From Phycisphaerales bacterium (lineage in GTDB: Bacteria; Planctomycetota; Phycisphaerae; Phycisphaerales; UBA1924), in the NCBI GenBank assembly GCA_020427635.1, contig JAGQOH010000007.1, positions 1 through 64,000 on the forward strand: 64,000 nt of DNA, read 5' to 3'. Of this stretch, positions 43,382 through 52,291 are shown piece after piece. How positions within the stretch are numbered: position 1 is the stretch's first letter; every line of letters begins with the position of its first letter. Below the pieces are notes generated by a model that made no database searches, was not told the origin of the DNA, and was given only the letters and a program-made list of their open reading frames with translations. A program made the translations under genes and the position numbers.

Positions 43382-44224
43382 TCATCGCTGCCAGAAGCCA
43401 TGCTCAATGCCACCCAATACATAGATCGCAATCGTCCCCTGCCCCGGAATCTCCATGCGCGGCAGCGCGATCTCAGCGCCCGCCGCCTTCGCTGCAGCAA
43501 CCGCCGCGTCCAAGTCATCAACCAAGACATAAGGCCGCACGACCGACGCTTCCGATTCGCGCAACGGCCCGCGCACACCGATGCGCCCACCACCCGCAAT
43601 GGCGGCCGTCCGAGCATTGCCCAGTTCAGGCACCGGCGCTGAAAACACGCCGTGCGCCGACGCGAGCGCCTCGCACGTCTGTTCGACATCGGGCGAAACG
43701 ATCTCAAGGTAGTGGATCTGCATGCTCTGCTCCTCATCCGGCGACCAGTGCCCAAGCTGCCGCAACGCCGACAGGTTGTCCCACGTAATCATGATCTCCG
43801 CAATCCTGCCGGCTTCAATTCGAAACACGCCGCAGAAATCATTCTCCATCCGCTTGCCGCTCACCGGAAACGGACCCATCGGCCCTTGCTGCGTTCCGGA
43901 AAAGCGCCCAAACACGCCCACACGATCACCCTCCGCGACAAGCCGCTCCACCGTGAGCGTGCCATCCGGAAACGTAACCCACTCCCGCTTGGCGAAGAAA
44001 ATGAAGTCCTCGACACTCCGCACCTGGATGTCAGGCGTCGCTTCGCAACGCCGCCGAAGGTCCGGCGCCATCGTCGCCCGAAGCCCCGCCACATCGTGCT
44101 CGTTGTACGCCCGCGCGTTGGCAAGCACCACTTGCTTGTTCCGCTCGAGTTGCGAACTCGCGCACCCCGACAACAACGCGACAGCACACAGGCAAAGCAG
44201 CATCTTTGGCCATTGCTTCATCAT
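43382..44224 (-). CDS. lipoprotein: SnoaL/NTF2-like domain fused to VOC (glyoxalase-like) domain
   Basis: 280 residues; ATG at 44224 or 44221 with AAGGGGG upstream. Lipoprotein signal ending LLSGC. Residues about 30-150 have the NTF2/SnoaL ester-cyclase look (ARAYNEHDVAGLRATMAPDL, FRIEAGRIAEIMITWDNLSA). Residues about 165-280 look like one VOC domain (MQIHYLEIVSPDVEQTCEAL, PYVLVDDLDAAVAAAKAAGA, GGIEHGFWQ). I cannot tell if the VOC metal site is intact. An extracytoplasmic fusion of these two folds is unusual. Confidence 0.75.
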   Translation of the reverse strand: MMKQWPKMLLCLCAVALLSGCASSQLERNKQVVLANARAYNEHDVAGLRATMAPDLRRRCEATPDIQVRSVEDFIFFAKREWVTFPDGTLTVERLVAEGDRVGVFGRFSGTQQGPMGPFPVSGKRMENDFCGVFRIEAGRIAEIMITWDNLSALRQLGHWSPDEEQSMQIHYLEIVSPDVEQTCEALASAHGVFSAPVPELGNARTAAIAGGGRIGVRGPLRESEASVVRPYVLVDDLDAAVAAAKAAGAEIALPRMEIPGQGTIAIYVLGGIEHGFWQR

Positions 44225-44270
44225 CGTCCCCCTTTGCAAATTCGATGGGTCGCCCAGCAAGTGTACTCGA

Positions 44271-44302
44271 CAAAAACAAACAACCCGCCACGCAGGCGGG
44301 TT
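44271..44302 (-). terminator. terminator of the ribosomal protein operon
   Basis: On the minus strand, 28 bases past the rplQ stop: 8-bp stem AACCCGCC/GGCGGGTT, loop TGCGT, then GTTTGTTTTTG. Confidence 0.85.
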
Positions 44303-44329
44303 GACTGAATCCTTCGTTTCATGCGGCCA

Positions 44330-44977
44330 TCAGGTCGTCGCCGCTTCTTCCTTGGCTTCGCCCTTCTTGGCGAAACCGCGGCGCTTCTCAGCAGCAAACG
44401 CAGTCCGTCGATCCGCTTTCCGCCGGCGCTGACCAGGATTGCCACCGATCTCGGGGCCCTCCTCCGCGCCCACAAGCTGCAACAGGCAATGCTCGCCGGC
44501 ATCACCCACGCGATACTTGCCAAGCTTGATGATGCGCGTGTACCCGCCGGCACGATCCGCAAAACGCGGCGCGACGTTGTCGAAAATGTGCTTCACAATA
44601 CGAGGCGCCTTGCGCAAATCGCCATACCGATTGCGCTCCACCATGTCCGCATCGGGCAGATCGAAGAACTGGCTCGCCGCGTCCGCTTGCTTCTGCGCAC
44701 GCTCACGCTCCTCTTCCGTCAACCGCTTGGCCTGATACATCCACGCAAACGCGCGGCGATCATGCCCAAGCTTCGACGTCACCAGACGCCGCGCATGAAT
44801 GTCGCCACGCTTCGCCAACGTGATGATCTTCTCGACCATGGGCTGCACCGCCTTCGCCCGCTGCTCCGTGGTCACGATCTGACCATGCTCAAACAGCGCG
44901 ACCGCAAGATTGCGCAACGTCGCCGTGCGATGTGCGCTGGTCCGCCCAAGTTTGTATCCACCCTTGCGATGGCGCAT
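44330..44977 (-). CDS. rplQ: 50S ribosomal protein L17 with internal insertion
   Basis: 215 residues against 127 in E. coli. Conserved start MRHRKGGYKLGRTSAHRTAT and VAPRFADRAGGYTRIIKLGK. About 50 extra residues, mostly helical and charged (TEEERERAQKQADAASQF), sit in the middle, and a basic tail follows. Last gene of the cluster. Confidence 0.95.
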   Translation of the reverse strand: MRHRKGGYKLGRTSAHRTATLRNLAVALFEHGQIVTTEQRAKAVQPMVEKIITLAKRGDIHARRLVTSKLGHDRRAFAWMYQAKRLTEEERERAQKQADAASQFFDLPDADMVERNRYGDLRKAPRIVKHIFDNVAPRFADRAGGYTRIIKLGKYRVGDAGEHCLLQLVGAEEGPEIGGNPGQRRRKADRRTAFAAEKRRGFAKKGEAKEEAATT

Positions 44978-45099
44978 GTCGCACCGCCTCCCAATGGGGC
45001 CTCACGCCCCGCCAAACTCGTCACCGCCCCACCGACCCACCATTGGATGGGGGGCGGACATCCTACCCAACCCGGACCTGCCCTGCCTTCTCAAGCAGA

Positions 45100-46134
45100 T
45101 CAGATCCCGATCGCCTCCGCCGGAATCGGCTGCGACGCCGGCAACGTAATCCCATCTGGCAACGGCATCCCCAACGCCAACCCCAGGTCCGCCAGCTTCC
45201 GCTTCACCTCGCGAAGCGACGTCTTGCCAAACGAACGAACCTTCAGCAGCTCGCTCTCCGGCTTCGTCACCAGCTCCGCCACCGTCGCGATCTTCGCCGA
45301 CTCCAGGCAGTTGCTCGCCCGCACCGACAGGTCTAAATCGCCCACCGGCATCATCAGCTTGCGGATCAGCTCGTCGTCGATGCTCGCCGCAGCCGCAGCC
45401 TCTTCCGACACACGCTGCTCGCCCGCATCTGCAAACTGCACGAACGGATTCAGATGCTTGCGCAGAATCTTGGCGGCTTCGACCATCGCCATCTCAGGCG
45501 TCACCGTGCCGTCCGTCCACACATCCATCGTCAGCTTGTCGTAGTTCGTCTTCTGACCGACGCGCGTCTCATCCACCTTGTAGCGCACACGCTGCACGGG
45601 TGAATAGATCGCATCCACCGCAATGATGCCGATCTCTTGCTCCTCGTCATCGCGATACTGCTCCGCTGCAGGCACATAGCCGCGCCCGCGCGAAACCGTC
45701 AACTCCATCTCGAAGTCAACTTCCTCAGTCAGCGTGCAGATCACCAGGTCCTTGTTCACAATCGTGATCGCGGTGTCCGCTTCGATCAGGTCCGCCGTCA
45801 CTTCGCCAGGACCCGTCGCCGCTAGGCGCATCGTCCGCGGCTCGTCGGCATCGAGCTTCACAACCAGATTCTTGATGTTCAAAATGATGTCCGTGACATC
45901 TTCCAACACACCCGGAATCGTCGTGAACTCATGCGGTGCCCGCGCGATCTTCACACTCGTGACCGCCGCGCCCTCGAGGCTCGACAACAGCACGCGGCGC
46001 AACGCATTGCCGATCGTCGTGCCGAACCCGCGCTCAAAGGGCTCCACAACGAACCGCCCGAAATTCTCTGCATGAAAACGATGATCCTCGGAGACCCTGC
46101 TCGGCAGCTCCAAGCCACGCCAACGTACGCGCAT
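45100..46134 (-). CDS. rpoA: DNA-directed RNA polymerase alpha subunit
   Basis: 344 residues. NTD (FVVEPFERGFGTTIGNALRR, VLLSSLEGAAVTSVKI) and CTD (PVGDLDLSVRASNCLESAKI, KTSLREVKRKLADLGLALGM). The ATG at 46134 has AAGGGA ten bases upstream. A 144-nt gap separates it from rpsK; rpsD, usual at this spot, is absent. Confidence 0.98.
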   Translation of the reverse strand: MRVRWRGLELPSRVSEDHRFHAENFGRFVVEPFERGFGTTIGNALRRVLLSSLEGAAVTSVKIARAPHEFTTIPGVLEDVTDIILNIKNLVVKLDADEPRTMRLAATGPGEVTADLIEADTAITIVNKDLVICTLTEEVDFEMELTVSRGRGYVPAAEQYRDDEEQEIGIIAVDAIYSPVQRVRYKVDETRVGQKTNYDKLTMDVWTDGTVTPEMAMVEAAKILRKHLNPFVQFADAGEQRVSEEAAAAASIDDELIRKLMMPVGDLDLSVRASNCLESAKIATVAELVTKPESELLKVRSFGKTSLREVKRKLADLGLALGMPLPDGITLPASQPIPAEAIGI

Positions 46135-46278
46135 AGTTCACGTTCCCTTCAGCAGCGTTTCGTTCTTCTGGAACTGGCTCCGGGTTCACGCTTTCACACA
46201 GGCGGCTGCTGTTCGCCCACGCGAAGCTTCTTTCCCGAAACGGAAACGATTCGTCAGATTGTCACGCGCCAAGCAAAC

Positions 46279-46656
46279 TCAGACGCGGCGGCGCTTGCGG
46301 GGACGGCACCCATTGTGCGGCACCGGCGTGCGATCCTCGACAGCCGTCACGCGAATCCCCTGCGAAGCAATGCCGTTCACGGCGCTCTCGCGCCCACCAC
46401 CGGTGCCGGTGATGCGCACTTCGCATTCCATCATCCCCATCTTCCGGGCCTTCGATGCACACGATTCCCCGGCACGCGTCGCGGCAAAGGGCGTGCTCTT
46501 GCGCGACCCCTTGAACCCCATCGTCCCCGCCGAATCCCAGCACAGCGTCTCGCCGTTGGGATCCGTGATCGTGATCATCGTGTTGTTGAAGGTCGCGCGA
46601 ACATGCGCGATGCCCTTGACGACGTTCTTGCGAACCTTGCGCTGCTTCTTCGCCAT
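46279..46656 (-). CDS. rpsK: 30S ribosomal protein S11
   Basis: 125 residues; [20 protein letters not shown] and [20 protein letters not shown] are standard S11, with the basic end CRPRKRRRV. Follows rpsM by 3 bases. Confidence 0.98.
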   Translation of the reverse strand: MAKKQRKVRKNVVKGIAHVRATFNNTMITITDPNGETLCWDSAGTMGFKGSRKSTPFAATRAGESCASKARKMGMMECEVRITGTGGGRESAVNGIASQGIRVTAVEDRTPVPHNGCRPRKRRRV

Positions 46657-46659
46657 GGA

Positions 46660-47037
46660 TTAGCCCTTCACACCCTTCTTGCCCGCAACCGTCTTCTTCT
46701 TGCCCTTGCGCGTGCGTGCGTTGCACTTCGTGCGCTGTCCACGCGTCGGCAAACCGCGACGGTGACGATCACCGCGATAGCACTTGATGTCACGCAATCG
46801 CTGAATGTTCTGATTCACCTGACGACGCAACGCGCCTTCGACCAGGTACTCCTGGTCGAGCAGCTGCGCAATCTGCGCAACTTCCGTATCTGTCAGGTCG
46901 CTCGCACGCTTCGCAGGATCAAGCTGCAAGCGCGCCAAAATGTCGTCGGCGATCTTCGGGCCGATGCCGTGGATGTACCGCAGTGCGAAACGCACGGGCT
47001 TACGATCCGGAATGTCCACACCAGCAATACGCGGCAT
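46660..47037 (-). CDS. rpsM: 30S ribosomal protein S13
   Basis: 125 residues; [20 protein letters not shown] at the start and [20 protein letters not shown] near the end. Follows rpmJ. Confidence 0.98.
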   Translation of the reverse strand: MPRIAGVDIPDRKPVRFALRYIHGIGPKIADDILARLQLDPAKRASDLTDTEVAQIAQLLDQEYLVEGALRRQVNQNIQRLRDIKCYRGDRHRRGLPTRGQRTKCNARTRKGKKKTVAGKKGVKG

Positions 47038-47065
47038 GCTCTTGTCCCTTCGTCCTGGCGAACGC

Positions 47066-47182
47066 TTACCCTTGCACCTGCTTCATGCGCGGATCCTTCT
47101 TGTTGATCACACGCACCTTGCCCTTGCGACGCACGATCTGACAGTCCTTCGTCAGCCGTCGAACGCTTGAACGCACTTTCAT
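47066..47182 (-). CDS. rpmJ: 50S ribosomal protein L36, zinc-free form
   Basis: 38 residues from the ATG at 47182; the longer frame is not coding. [20 protein letters not shown] then [18 protein letters not shown]. Of the usual zinc ligands (three Cys and one His) only Cys14 remains; Thr11, the Asn/Lys segment and Met33 replace the others, so zinc cannot be bound in the usual way. Confidence 0.95.
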   Translation of the reverse strand: MKVRSSVRRLTKDCQIVRRKGKVRVINKKDPRMKQVQG

Positions 47183-47270
47183 CTGCCACCACCCTCCGGC
47201 CTCAAACCGGTTCCAAATCGACTTTCGAACCTCAAAAACCGCCCTGGCCACCGTCCGAGGGGGGTCGGGA

Positions 47271-47276
47271 AGTATA
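47271..47276 (-). promoter_or_regulatory. putative internal promoter -10 before rpmJ
   Basis: Minus-strand TATACT in the 204-nt gap between infA and rpmJ; predicted start about 80 bases before rpmJ. No strong -35 box. Confidence 0.4.
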
Positions 47277-47386
47277 CCAACTTCGGAAACCGCCGTCGGA
47301 AACCCGGTCCCGCCCCGCGCCATTCCCCTCAAAGACCAACCGCCGCACCAATGCCAAGCCCAGTGCCCGGCGCCTGCGCCCATTCC

Positions 47387-47605
47387 CTAGTGCCGAAACG
47401 TAATCCGCGCCTTCGTCAGGTCATAGGGGCTCATCTCAACCGTCACCCGATCGCCAGGCAGGATCCGGATGAAGTGCTTCCGCATCTTCCCCGAGACATA
47501 CGCCAGCACCTCGTGGTCATTGGGCAGCTTCACCTTGAACATCGCGTTGGGCAACGCGTCAAGGACCTCCGCCTCCATCGTGAACTTCTCATCCTGCTTG
47601 GCCAT
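47387..47605 (-). CDS. infA: translation initiation factor IF-1
   Basis: 72 residues, standard OB fold: [39 protein letters not shown] and [14 protein letters not shown]. It follows secY directly; adk and map, often between them, are absent. Confidence 0.98.
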   Translation of the reverse strand: MAKQDEKFTMEAEVLDALPNAMFKVKLPNDHEVLAYVSGKMRKHFIRILPGDRVTVEMSPYDLTKARITFRH

Positions 47606-47701
47606 ACTGAACGCAATAACTCCTCAACTGCAGACCGGCGACCCGAACACCACCATGGGCCGGCTCAAACGCTCCCGCTTGGAAAAAGGGACTGTGCCCC
47701 C

Positions 47702-47707
47702 ACTATA
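47702..47707 (-). promoter_or_regulatory. putative internal promoter -10 before infA
   Basis: Minus-strand TATAGT in the 179-nt gap between secY and infA, about 97 bases before infA; no clear -35. Confidence 0.35.
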
Positions 47708-47784
47708 CCCACAACAGGTCCAGAATATTCCCCTTCGACCCCGCCCTGGCCGAGTGGACCAGACTTGGGCCCGGGCCCACATGC

Positions 47785-49221
47785 TCAATACCGAGCCCCA
47801 CGGATCTTGGGCCCCTTCCCGCCATCGGCGCCGCCCAGGAATCCCGCATAGTTCCGCATCAACAGATTCGCCTCGATCCGCTGGATGAAGTCCAACCCCA
47901 CCGACACCACGATCAACAAACCAGTGCCGCCCAGGAACGACGCCACCAAGAAGTTGATGTTCAGCGCAGAATTCACCACCATCGGAATCACCGCAATGAT
48001 CGCAAGGAATCCCGCGCCCACATACGTGATGCGCTCCATCACCGTCTCGAGATACTCCGCGGTCCTGGGCCCCGGGCGAAGCCCCGGAATGAATGCCCCC
48101 GAATCGCGCAGCTGCTTTGACATGTCCTCAGGATTGAACTGCACCGTAGTCCAGAAGTAACTGAAGAAGTACACCATCACGATGTACAGCAAGATGTAGG
48201 GATACGCCCCCGTCTGGAACGCATCCCCCAAGAAGCGCGTCGTGTTCACCCACCACATCGGCAGGTGCGCCGCCTGGGCATGCTCCGCCAGATACTGAAA
48301 AATCACCGCCGGGAAGATCATGAGCGACGACGCAAAGATGATCGGCATCACGCCGCCGTGATTCACGCGCAGCGGCAGATACGAACGCTGCCCGCCAACC
48401 ACCCGGCGCCCACGCGTGTGCCGCGCCTGCTGCACCGGAATGCGCCGCTGCGCCACCGTGATCAGCACCGCGCCCGCAACCACACCCACAAACGCGCCCA
48501 TCAGCAAGATCACCTGCATCCAGCTCAGGCTCGTGTCGCCGCTGGGCGGCTCGCCCAACAGGACCTTCACAAAGCCCAGTTGCGAAATGGGCGAGTTCTG
48601 CACGACCCAAAGGAACGCGCCAGGCATGTTGGCCAGAATGCCCGCCGTAATAAGCAGCGACACCCCGTTCCCAATCCCATACTTGTCGATCTGCTCGCCA
48701 AGCCACATCAGGAACGTCGTGCCCGCCGTCATCGCAACGATCGCCATCACCCACCACACCGGATTGCTGCCCCAGCCCGGGTACACCAACCCCATCTGCG
48801 TGATGTAGCTCAGCCATGCAAAGCTCTGAATGATGCACAAGCCGATCGTCGCGTAACGCGTCCACTCCGTAATCTTCTGGCGACCCGAAGGCCCTTCCTG
48901 CTGCATCTTTTTGAGCGGCGGATACGCCGAACCCAGCAGCTGGAAAATGATCGCCGCCGAAATGTACGGCATGATCCCCAAACCGAAGATCGTCGACTGC
49001 CCAAGTGATCCACCCGAAAACGTCGAGATGAACACCGCCATGCGACCGACGGCCCCGCCCGACTGCGTCTGCTGCTGCATGAAGTCATGCAACGCTTGCT
49101 GCGAAATCCCGGGCACGGGAATCCAGAAGCCGATCCGATAGACGATCAGCATCCCGAGCGTAAAGAGCACCTTGTTCCGCAAGTCGGGAATGCGAAACAC
49201 GTTCATCAGGGCTGCAAGCAT
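47785..49221 (-). CDS. secY: protein translocase subunit SecY
   Basis: About 478 residues from the ATG at 49221 (an ATG at 49257 is in frame). Ten transmembrane helices; FRIPDLRNKVLFTLGMLIVY, the plug region, GIMPYISAAIIFQLL, NPEDMSKQLRDSGAFIPGLR and GTGLLIVVSVGLDFIQRIE. Forms the SecYEG channel; normal size is about 440. Confidence 0.97.
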   Translation of the reverse strand: MLAALMNVFRIPDLRNKVLFTLGMLIVYRIGFWIPVPGISQQALHDFMQQQTQSGGAVGRMAVFISTFSGGSLGQSTIFGLGIMPYISAAIIFQLLGSAYPPLKKMQQEGPSGRQKITEWTRYATIGLCIIQSFAWLSYITQMGLVYPGWGSNPVWWVMAIVAMTAGTTFLMWLGEQIDKYGIGNGVSLLITAGILANMPGAFLWVVQNSPISQLGFVKVLLGEPPSGDTSLSWMQVILLMGAFVGVVAGAVLITVAQRRIPVQQARHTRGRRVVGGQRSYLPLRVNHGGVMPIIFASSLMIFPAVIFQYLAEHAQAAHLPMWWVNTTRFLGDAFQTGAYPYILLYIVMVYFFSYFWTTVQFNPEDMSKQLRDSGAFIPGLRPGPRTAEYLETVMERITYVGAGFLAIIAVIPMVVNSALNINFLVASFLGGTGLLIVVSVGLDFIQRIEANLLMRNYAGFLGGADGGKGPKIRGARY

Positions 49222-49294
49222 TGCGTTTGCCGATCCTCCATGGCGAGCGTGCATCATGCACGCATGGGGCGAAGCCTAGGCGCAGGCCCAACGC

Positions 49295-49933
49295 TCAGCC
49301 CTTCTTCGACTTCTTGCCTTCCTTTGCCTTGCCCTCGCCCTTGCCACCCGCGGCGTGCTCGGCCTTCTTCCTGGCGGACAACTCCAAACGCTTGCGCTTC
49401 CACGTCAGGTTCTTGGGCGTCGGATCACCGGATGCCCGGTCAACGCCGCGAATCTGGTCGCGCCGCGTCCCAAGCTCCGTCACCGAACCACCCGCATCCG
49501 TCACCATCTTCTTGACCGAACCCGTCACGCGCTCCGCGGTGATGTCGTACTTCACCTTCAAGCCTTCGTGGCCCTTCAAGCCGCCCAGCACCTTCAGCGG
49601 ACGCGACTCATCGCGAATGAGCCCCGCCTCCACGAGCTTCGCCTTGGTAATCGCACCACCCTTCGACAACTCCGGGTGATCCAGCATGTCACCAATGTTG
49701 ACCGTCCAGAACTGCACACCAAAGCGCACATTCGAGAAGCCGTGACGCTGCATGCGCCGGAAGAATGGCATCTGGCCACCTTCAAACTGATGCCGCGCCG
49801 AATAGCCCGCGCGCGACCCGGCGCCCTTGTGTCCACGGCCCGATGTCTTGCCGTGTCCCGAGCCACGTCCGCGTCCAAGACGCTTCTTCGCCTTGTAAGC
49901 CCCGGCCTTCGCGGTGATTTCATGAATCATCAT
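49295..49933 (-). CDS. rplO: 50S ribosomal protein L15
   Basis: 212 residues; KKRLGRGRGSGHGKTSGRGH and AGSRAGYSARHQFEGGQMPF. The extra C-terminal tail is Lys/Gly/Ala rich. It follows rpsE with only 50 bases between, leaving no room for rpmD (L30). Confidence 0.98.
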   Translation of the reverse strand: MMIHEITAKAGAYKAKKRLGRGRGSGHGKTSGRGHKGAGSRAGYSARHQFEGGQMPFFRRMQRHGFSNVRFGVQFWTVNIGDMLDHPELSKGGAITKAKLVEAGLIRDESRPLKVLGGLKGHEGLKVKYDITAERVTGSVKKMVTDAGGSVTELGTRRDQIRGVDRASGDPTPKNLTWKRKRLELSARKKAEHAAGGKGEGKAKEGKKSKKG

Positions 49934-49983
49934 GATGATGCGTCCTCTGCCCGCTCATCGGGCGTCTTGCACACAGTGCAGTC

Positions 49984-50721
49984 TTACTTGCTCTCGCCCC
50001 CGCTGGCCTGCGTCTCGCTCGCGGCTTCCGGTGCACCGCCATCGTTGCTCTCACCGCCGCCGCCACCGCGACCACCGCGACCGCCGCGACCACCGCCACG
50101 ACCACCGCGACCACCGCGACCACCGCCGCGACGATCCTCACCAACGCGATTCACCGGGCCCTTCATCTTCTCGCCGCCCGACGTATGCGTCACAAACGCT
50201 GCGCCACGCTCCAAACGCTCGTCGACTTCGCTCTTGCCAAGATCAACCCCACGCAGCCCCGCAACCACGTCCTTCAAACGCAGCTGCTGCAAGCCCGCAA
50301 GCGTCGCCTTCGCAAGGTTCTTCTTGTTCGCAGAACCATAGCTCTTCGTCAGGCAATCCGTAATCCCCGCCGACTCCAGCACCGCACGCACCGTCGTGCC
50401 CGCAACAATGCCAGTACCAGGTGACGCAGGCACAAGCTTCACACGCGACGCCGAGAACTCGCCCCACACCTCGTGCGGAATCGTGCCCCCCTGCAGCGTC
50501 ACCGACTGCATGCTCTTCTTCGCTTCCTTCTGCGCCTTCTCGATCGCGGGCGGCACCTCGTTGGCCTTGGCATATCCCAATGCCACCTTGCCACGCTTGT
50601 CGCCGATCACAACCAGCGCACCGAAACTGAAGCGACGGCCACCAGCAACAGTCGCGGCGCTCCGGAACACACCGATCGTCGTGCTTTCGAGTTGCGAGAC
50701 TTCGTCGAGAACTTCTGCCAT
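49984..50721 (-). CDS. rpsE: 30S ribosomal protein S5 with Arg-Gly-rich tail
   Basis: 245 residues; the core (about 1-170) has TIGVFRSAATVAGGRRFSFG, VVIGDKRGKVALGYAKANEV and GTIPHEVWGEFSASRVKLVP. About 75 extra C-terminal residues contain a run of RGG repeats (residues about 198-220) and an acidic end. DNA there is a low-complexity GGT/CGC repeat (50060-50140). Confidence 0.97.
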   Translation of the reverse strand: MAEVLDEVSQLESTTIGVFRSAATVAGGRRFSFGALVVIGDKRGKVALGYAKANEVPPAIEKAQKEAKKSMQSVTLQGGTIPHEVWGEFSASRVKLVPASPGTGIVAGTTVRAVLESAGITDCLTKSYGSANKKNLAKATLAGLQQLRLKDVVAGLRGVDLGKSEVDERLERGAAFVTHTSGGEKMKGPVNRVGEDRRGGGRGGRGGRGGGRGGRGGRGGGGGESNDGGAPEAASETQASGGESK

Positions 50722-50724
50722 TGC

Positions 50725-51087
50725 TTAGAACTCCAGCCCGGCTTTGCGAGCAGCATCTGCAAGCGCCTTCACACGCCCGTGATACCGGAAACCACCACGA
50801 TCAAACACCACTTTGGTCACACCGCTTGACTTCGCACGCTCTGCAAGCGCCGCGCCCACCGCGCTCGCGCCCTCCACACCACCCGTCTTGGTGACGCCAA
50901 GCTTGCTCTCACGCGTCGACGCCGCGCACAGCGTCTTACCCGCAAGATCATCAATCACCTGCGCGTATATGTGATTCAGCGAACGGTAAATCGCCAAACG
51001 CGGACGCGCCGGCGTGCCCTGCACACGCCTCCGCGTAATCACGCGGCGGCGCTTGCGACGCATTGTCTTTGCTTTCTGCCGATCCAT
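50725..51087 (-). CDS. rplR: 50S ribosomal protein L18
   Basis: 120 residues; [40 protein letters not shown] and [20 protein letters not shown]. Confidence 0.98.
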   Translation of the reverse strand: MDRQKAKTMRRKRRRVITRRRVQGTPARPRLAIYRSLNHIYAQVIDDLAGKTLCAASTRESKLGVTKTGGVEGASAVGAALAERAKSSGVTKVVFDRGGFRYHGRVKALADAARKAGLEF

Positions 51088-51114
51088 GTCAACGTCTCCA
51101 AAAACCTGCGTGCG

Positions 51115-51663
51115 TTAGCTGCCGAACGCCTTGCCCTGCTTGCGACGAACAATCTCGTCGATGTACTTGATCCCCTTGCCGTTGTACGGCTCGGGCTTGC
51201 GCTTCGAGCGCACCTTCGCGGCAAACTCACCCACCGCCTGCTTGTCTGGACCCTTCACAACGATCATCTGCTTATCCACCGTCACCGTCAGACCAGGCGG
51301 AATCGGCACCGAGATCGTGTTCGCAAAGCCCACCTTCAGGTCAAGCCGTTGCCCCGCAAGCTGCGCCGTGTAACCCACGCCCACAACCTCGAGCTTCTTC
51401 TCATACCCATCCGTCACGCCCTTGACCATGTTCGCAAGCAACGCTCGCGTCAGGCCCCAATAGGCACGCACCTGCTTGATCGACTCGTCCTTCGGATCGA
51501 TCGTCACATTCAACGCCTTTGATGCGTCGTCCAACGTCACCTTCACCTCCGGGCGATGCTCATACTCAAGCGTGCTGTTCCCAGAGGAAATGGACACCTT
51601 GCGCCCGTTGATCGACGCTGTGGCCTTGCCGAGCGGCACTGGTTTCTTCCCAAGTCGACTCAT
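51115..51663 (-). CDS. rplF: 50S ribosomal protein L6
   Basis: 182 residues; SRLGKKPVPLGKATASINGR, ALLANMVKGVTDGYEKKLEV and the C-terminal EPYNGKGIKYIDEIVRRKQG. Confidence 0.98.
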   Translation of the reverse strand: MSRLGKKPVPLGKATASINGRKVSISSGNSTLEYEHRPEVKVTLDDASKALNVTIDPKDESIKQVRAYWGLTRALLANMVKGVTDGYEKKLEVVGVGYTAQLAGQRLDLKVGFANTISVPIPPGLTVTVDKQMIVVKGPDKQAVGEFAAKVRSKRKPEPYNGKGIKYIDEIVRRKQGKAFGS

Positions 51664-51710
51664 CGTTCAACTCCCGGCGATCCACACCGCCGCTACGCAA
51701 TCCGATCAGA

Positions 51711-52106
51711 TCACTCCACGAACGCAAGCACTTCGCCACCAATGCGCTTCTCGCGGCACTGGCGATCTGACATCACTCCGTGCGAGGTCGAAACGATCGC
51801 AATACCCAAGCCCTGCATCGGACGGGACAGATCGTCAACCTTCTTGTACACCCGGCAACCGGGCTTCGACACCCGATCAAGACGATGCAGCACCGTCTCG
51901 CCACGAGGACCATACTTCAGCTTCACGCGGATCAGGCCCTGACGACCATCCTCCACAACATCAAATCCGTTGATGTAGCCCTCGCTCTGCAAAATCTCCG
52001 CAACGCCGCGGCAGACCTTGCTGTTCAGGCACTTCACTTCCTTCTGCTCATTCCGCGCCGCATTGCGGATGCGAGTGAGCATGTCAGCAATCGTGTCATT
52101 CACCAT
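51711..52106 (-). CDS. rpsH: 30S ribosomal protein S8
   Basis: 131 residues; VNDTIADMLTRIRNAARNEQ and the C-terminal GLGIAIVSTSHGVMSDRQCR. GTG or ATG region overlaps the rpsN stop. Confidence 0.98.
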   Translation of the reverse strand: MVNDTIADMLTRIRNAARNEQKEVKCLNSKVCRGVAEILQSEGYINGFDVVEDGRQGLIRVKLKYGPRGETVLHRLDRVSKPGCRVYKKVDDLSRPMQGLGIAIVSTSHGVMSDRQCREKRIGGEVLAFVE

Positions 52107-52291
52107 TACCAGCTCGCCTTCCGCATACCGGGGATCTTCCCTTCCAACGCCAGCTTCCGCAGCATGATGCGAGAGATCCGGAACTTGCGATACACGCCAC
52201 GCGAACGCCCTGTCAACTCACACCGACGGACGGTGCGCGTCATGTACTTCGGCGTCTGCCGCGTCTTTGCCATCTGTGCCTTCGTCGTCAC
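52106..52291 (-). CDS. rpsN: 30S ribosomal protein S14 (short type), zinc ligands lost
   Basis: 61 residues from the GTG at 52291 (GTGA overlap with the rplE stop); an ATG at 52273 with AAGG upstream would give 55 residues. [16 protein letters not shown] and IPGMRKASW match the short (zinc-type) S14, but of the CxxC...CxxC ligands only Cys24 remains: CELT, then SRIM in place of CRIC. Confidence 0.96.
   Translation of the reverse strand: MTTKAQMAKTRQTPKYMTRTVRRCELTGRSRGVYRKFRISRIMLRKLALEGKIPGMRKASW

Noticed and set aside
42241-43788. Plus-strand ORF of 515 codons opposite pheS
   Set aside because: pheS on the minus strand has class II synthetase motifs, so the long plus ORF is a shadow.
49934-49983. 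rpmD (L30) between rpsE and rplO
   Set aside because: The gap is 50 bp and cannot encode L30, and no L30 motif occurs in adjacent frames.
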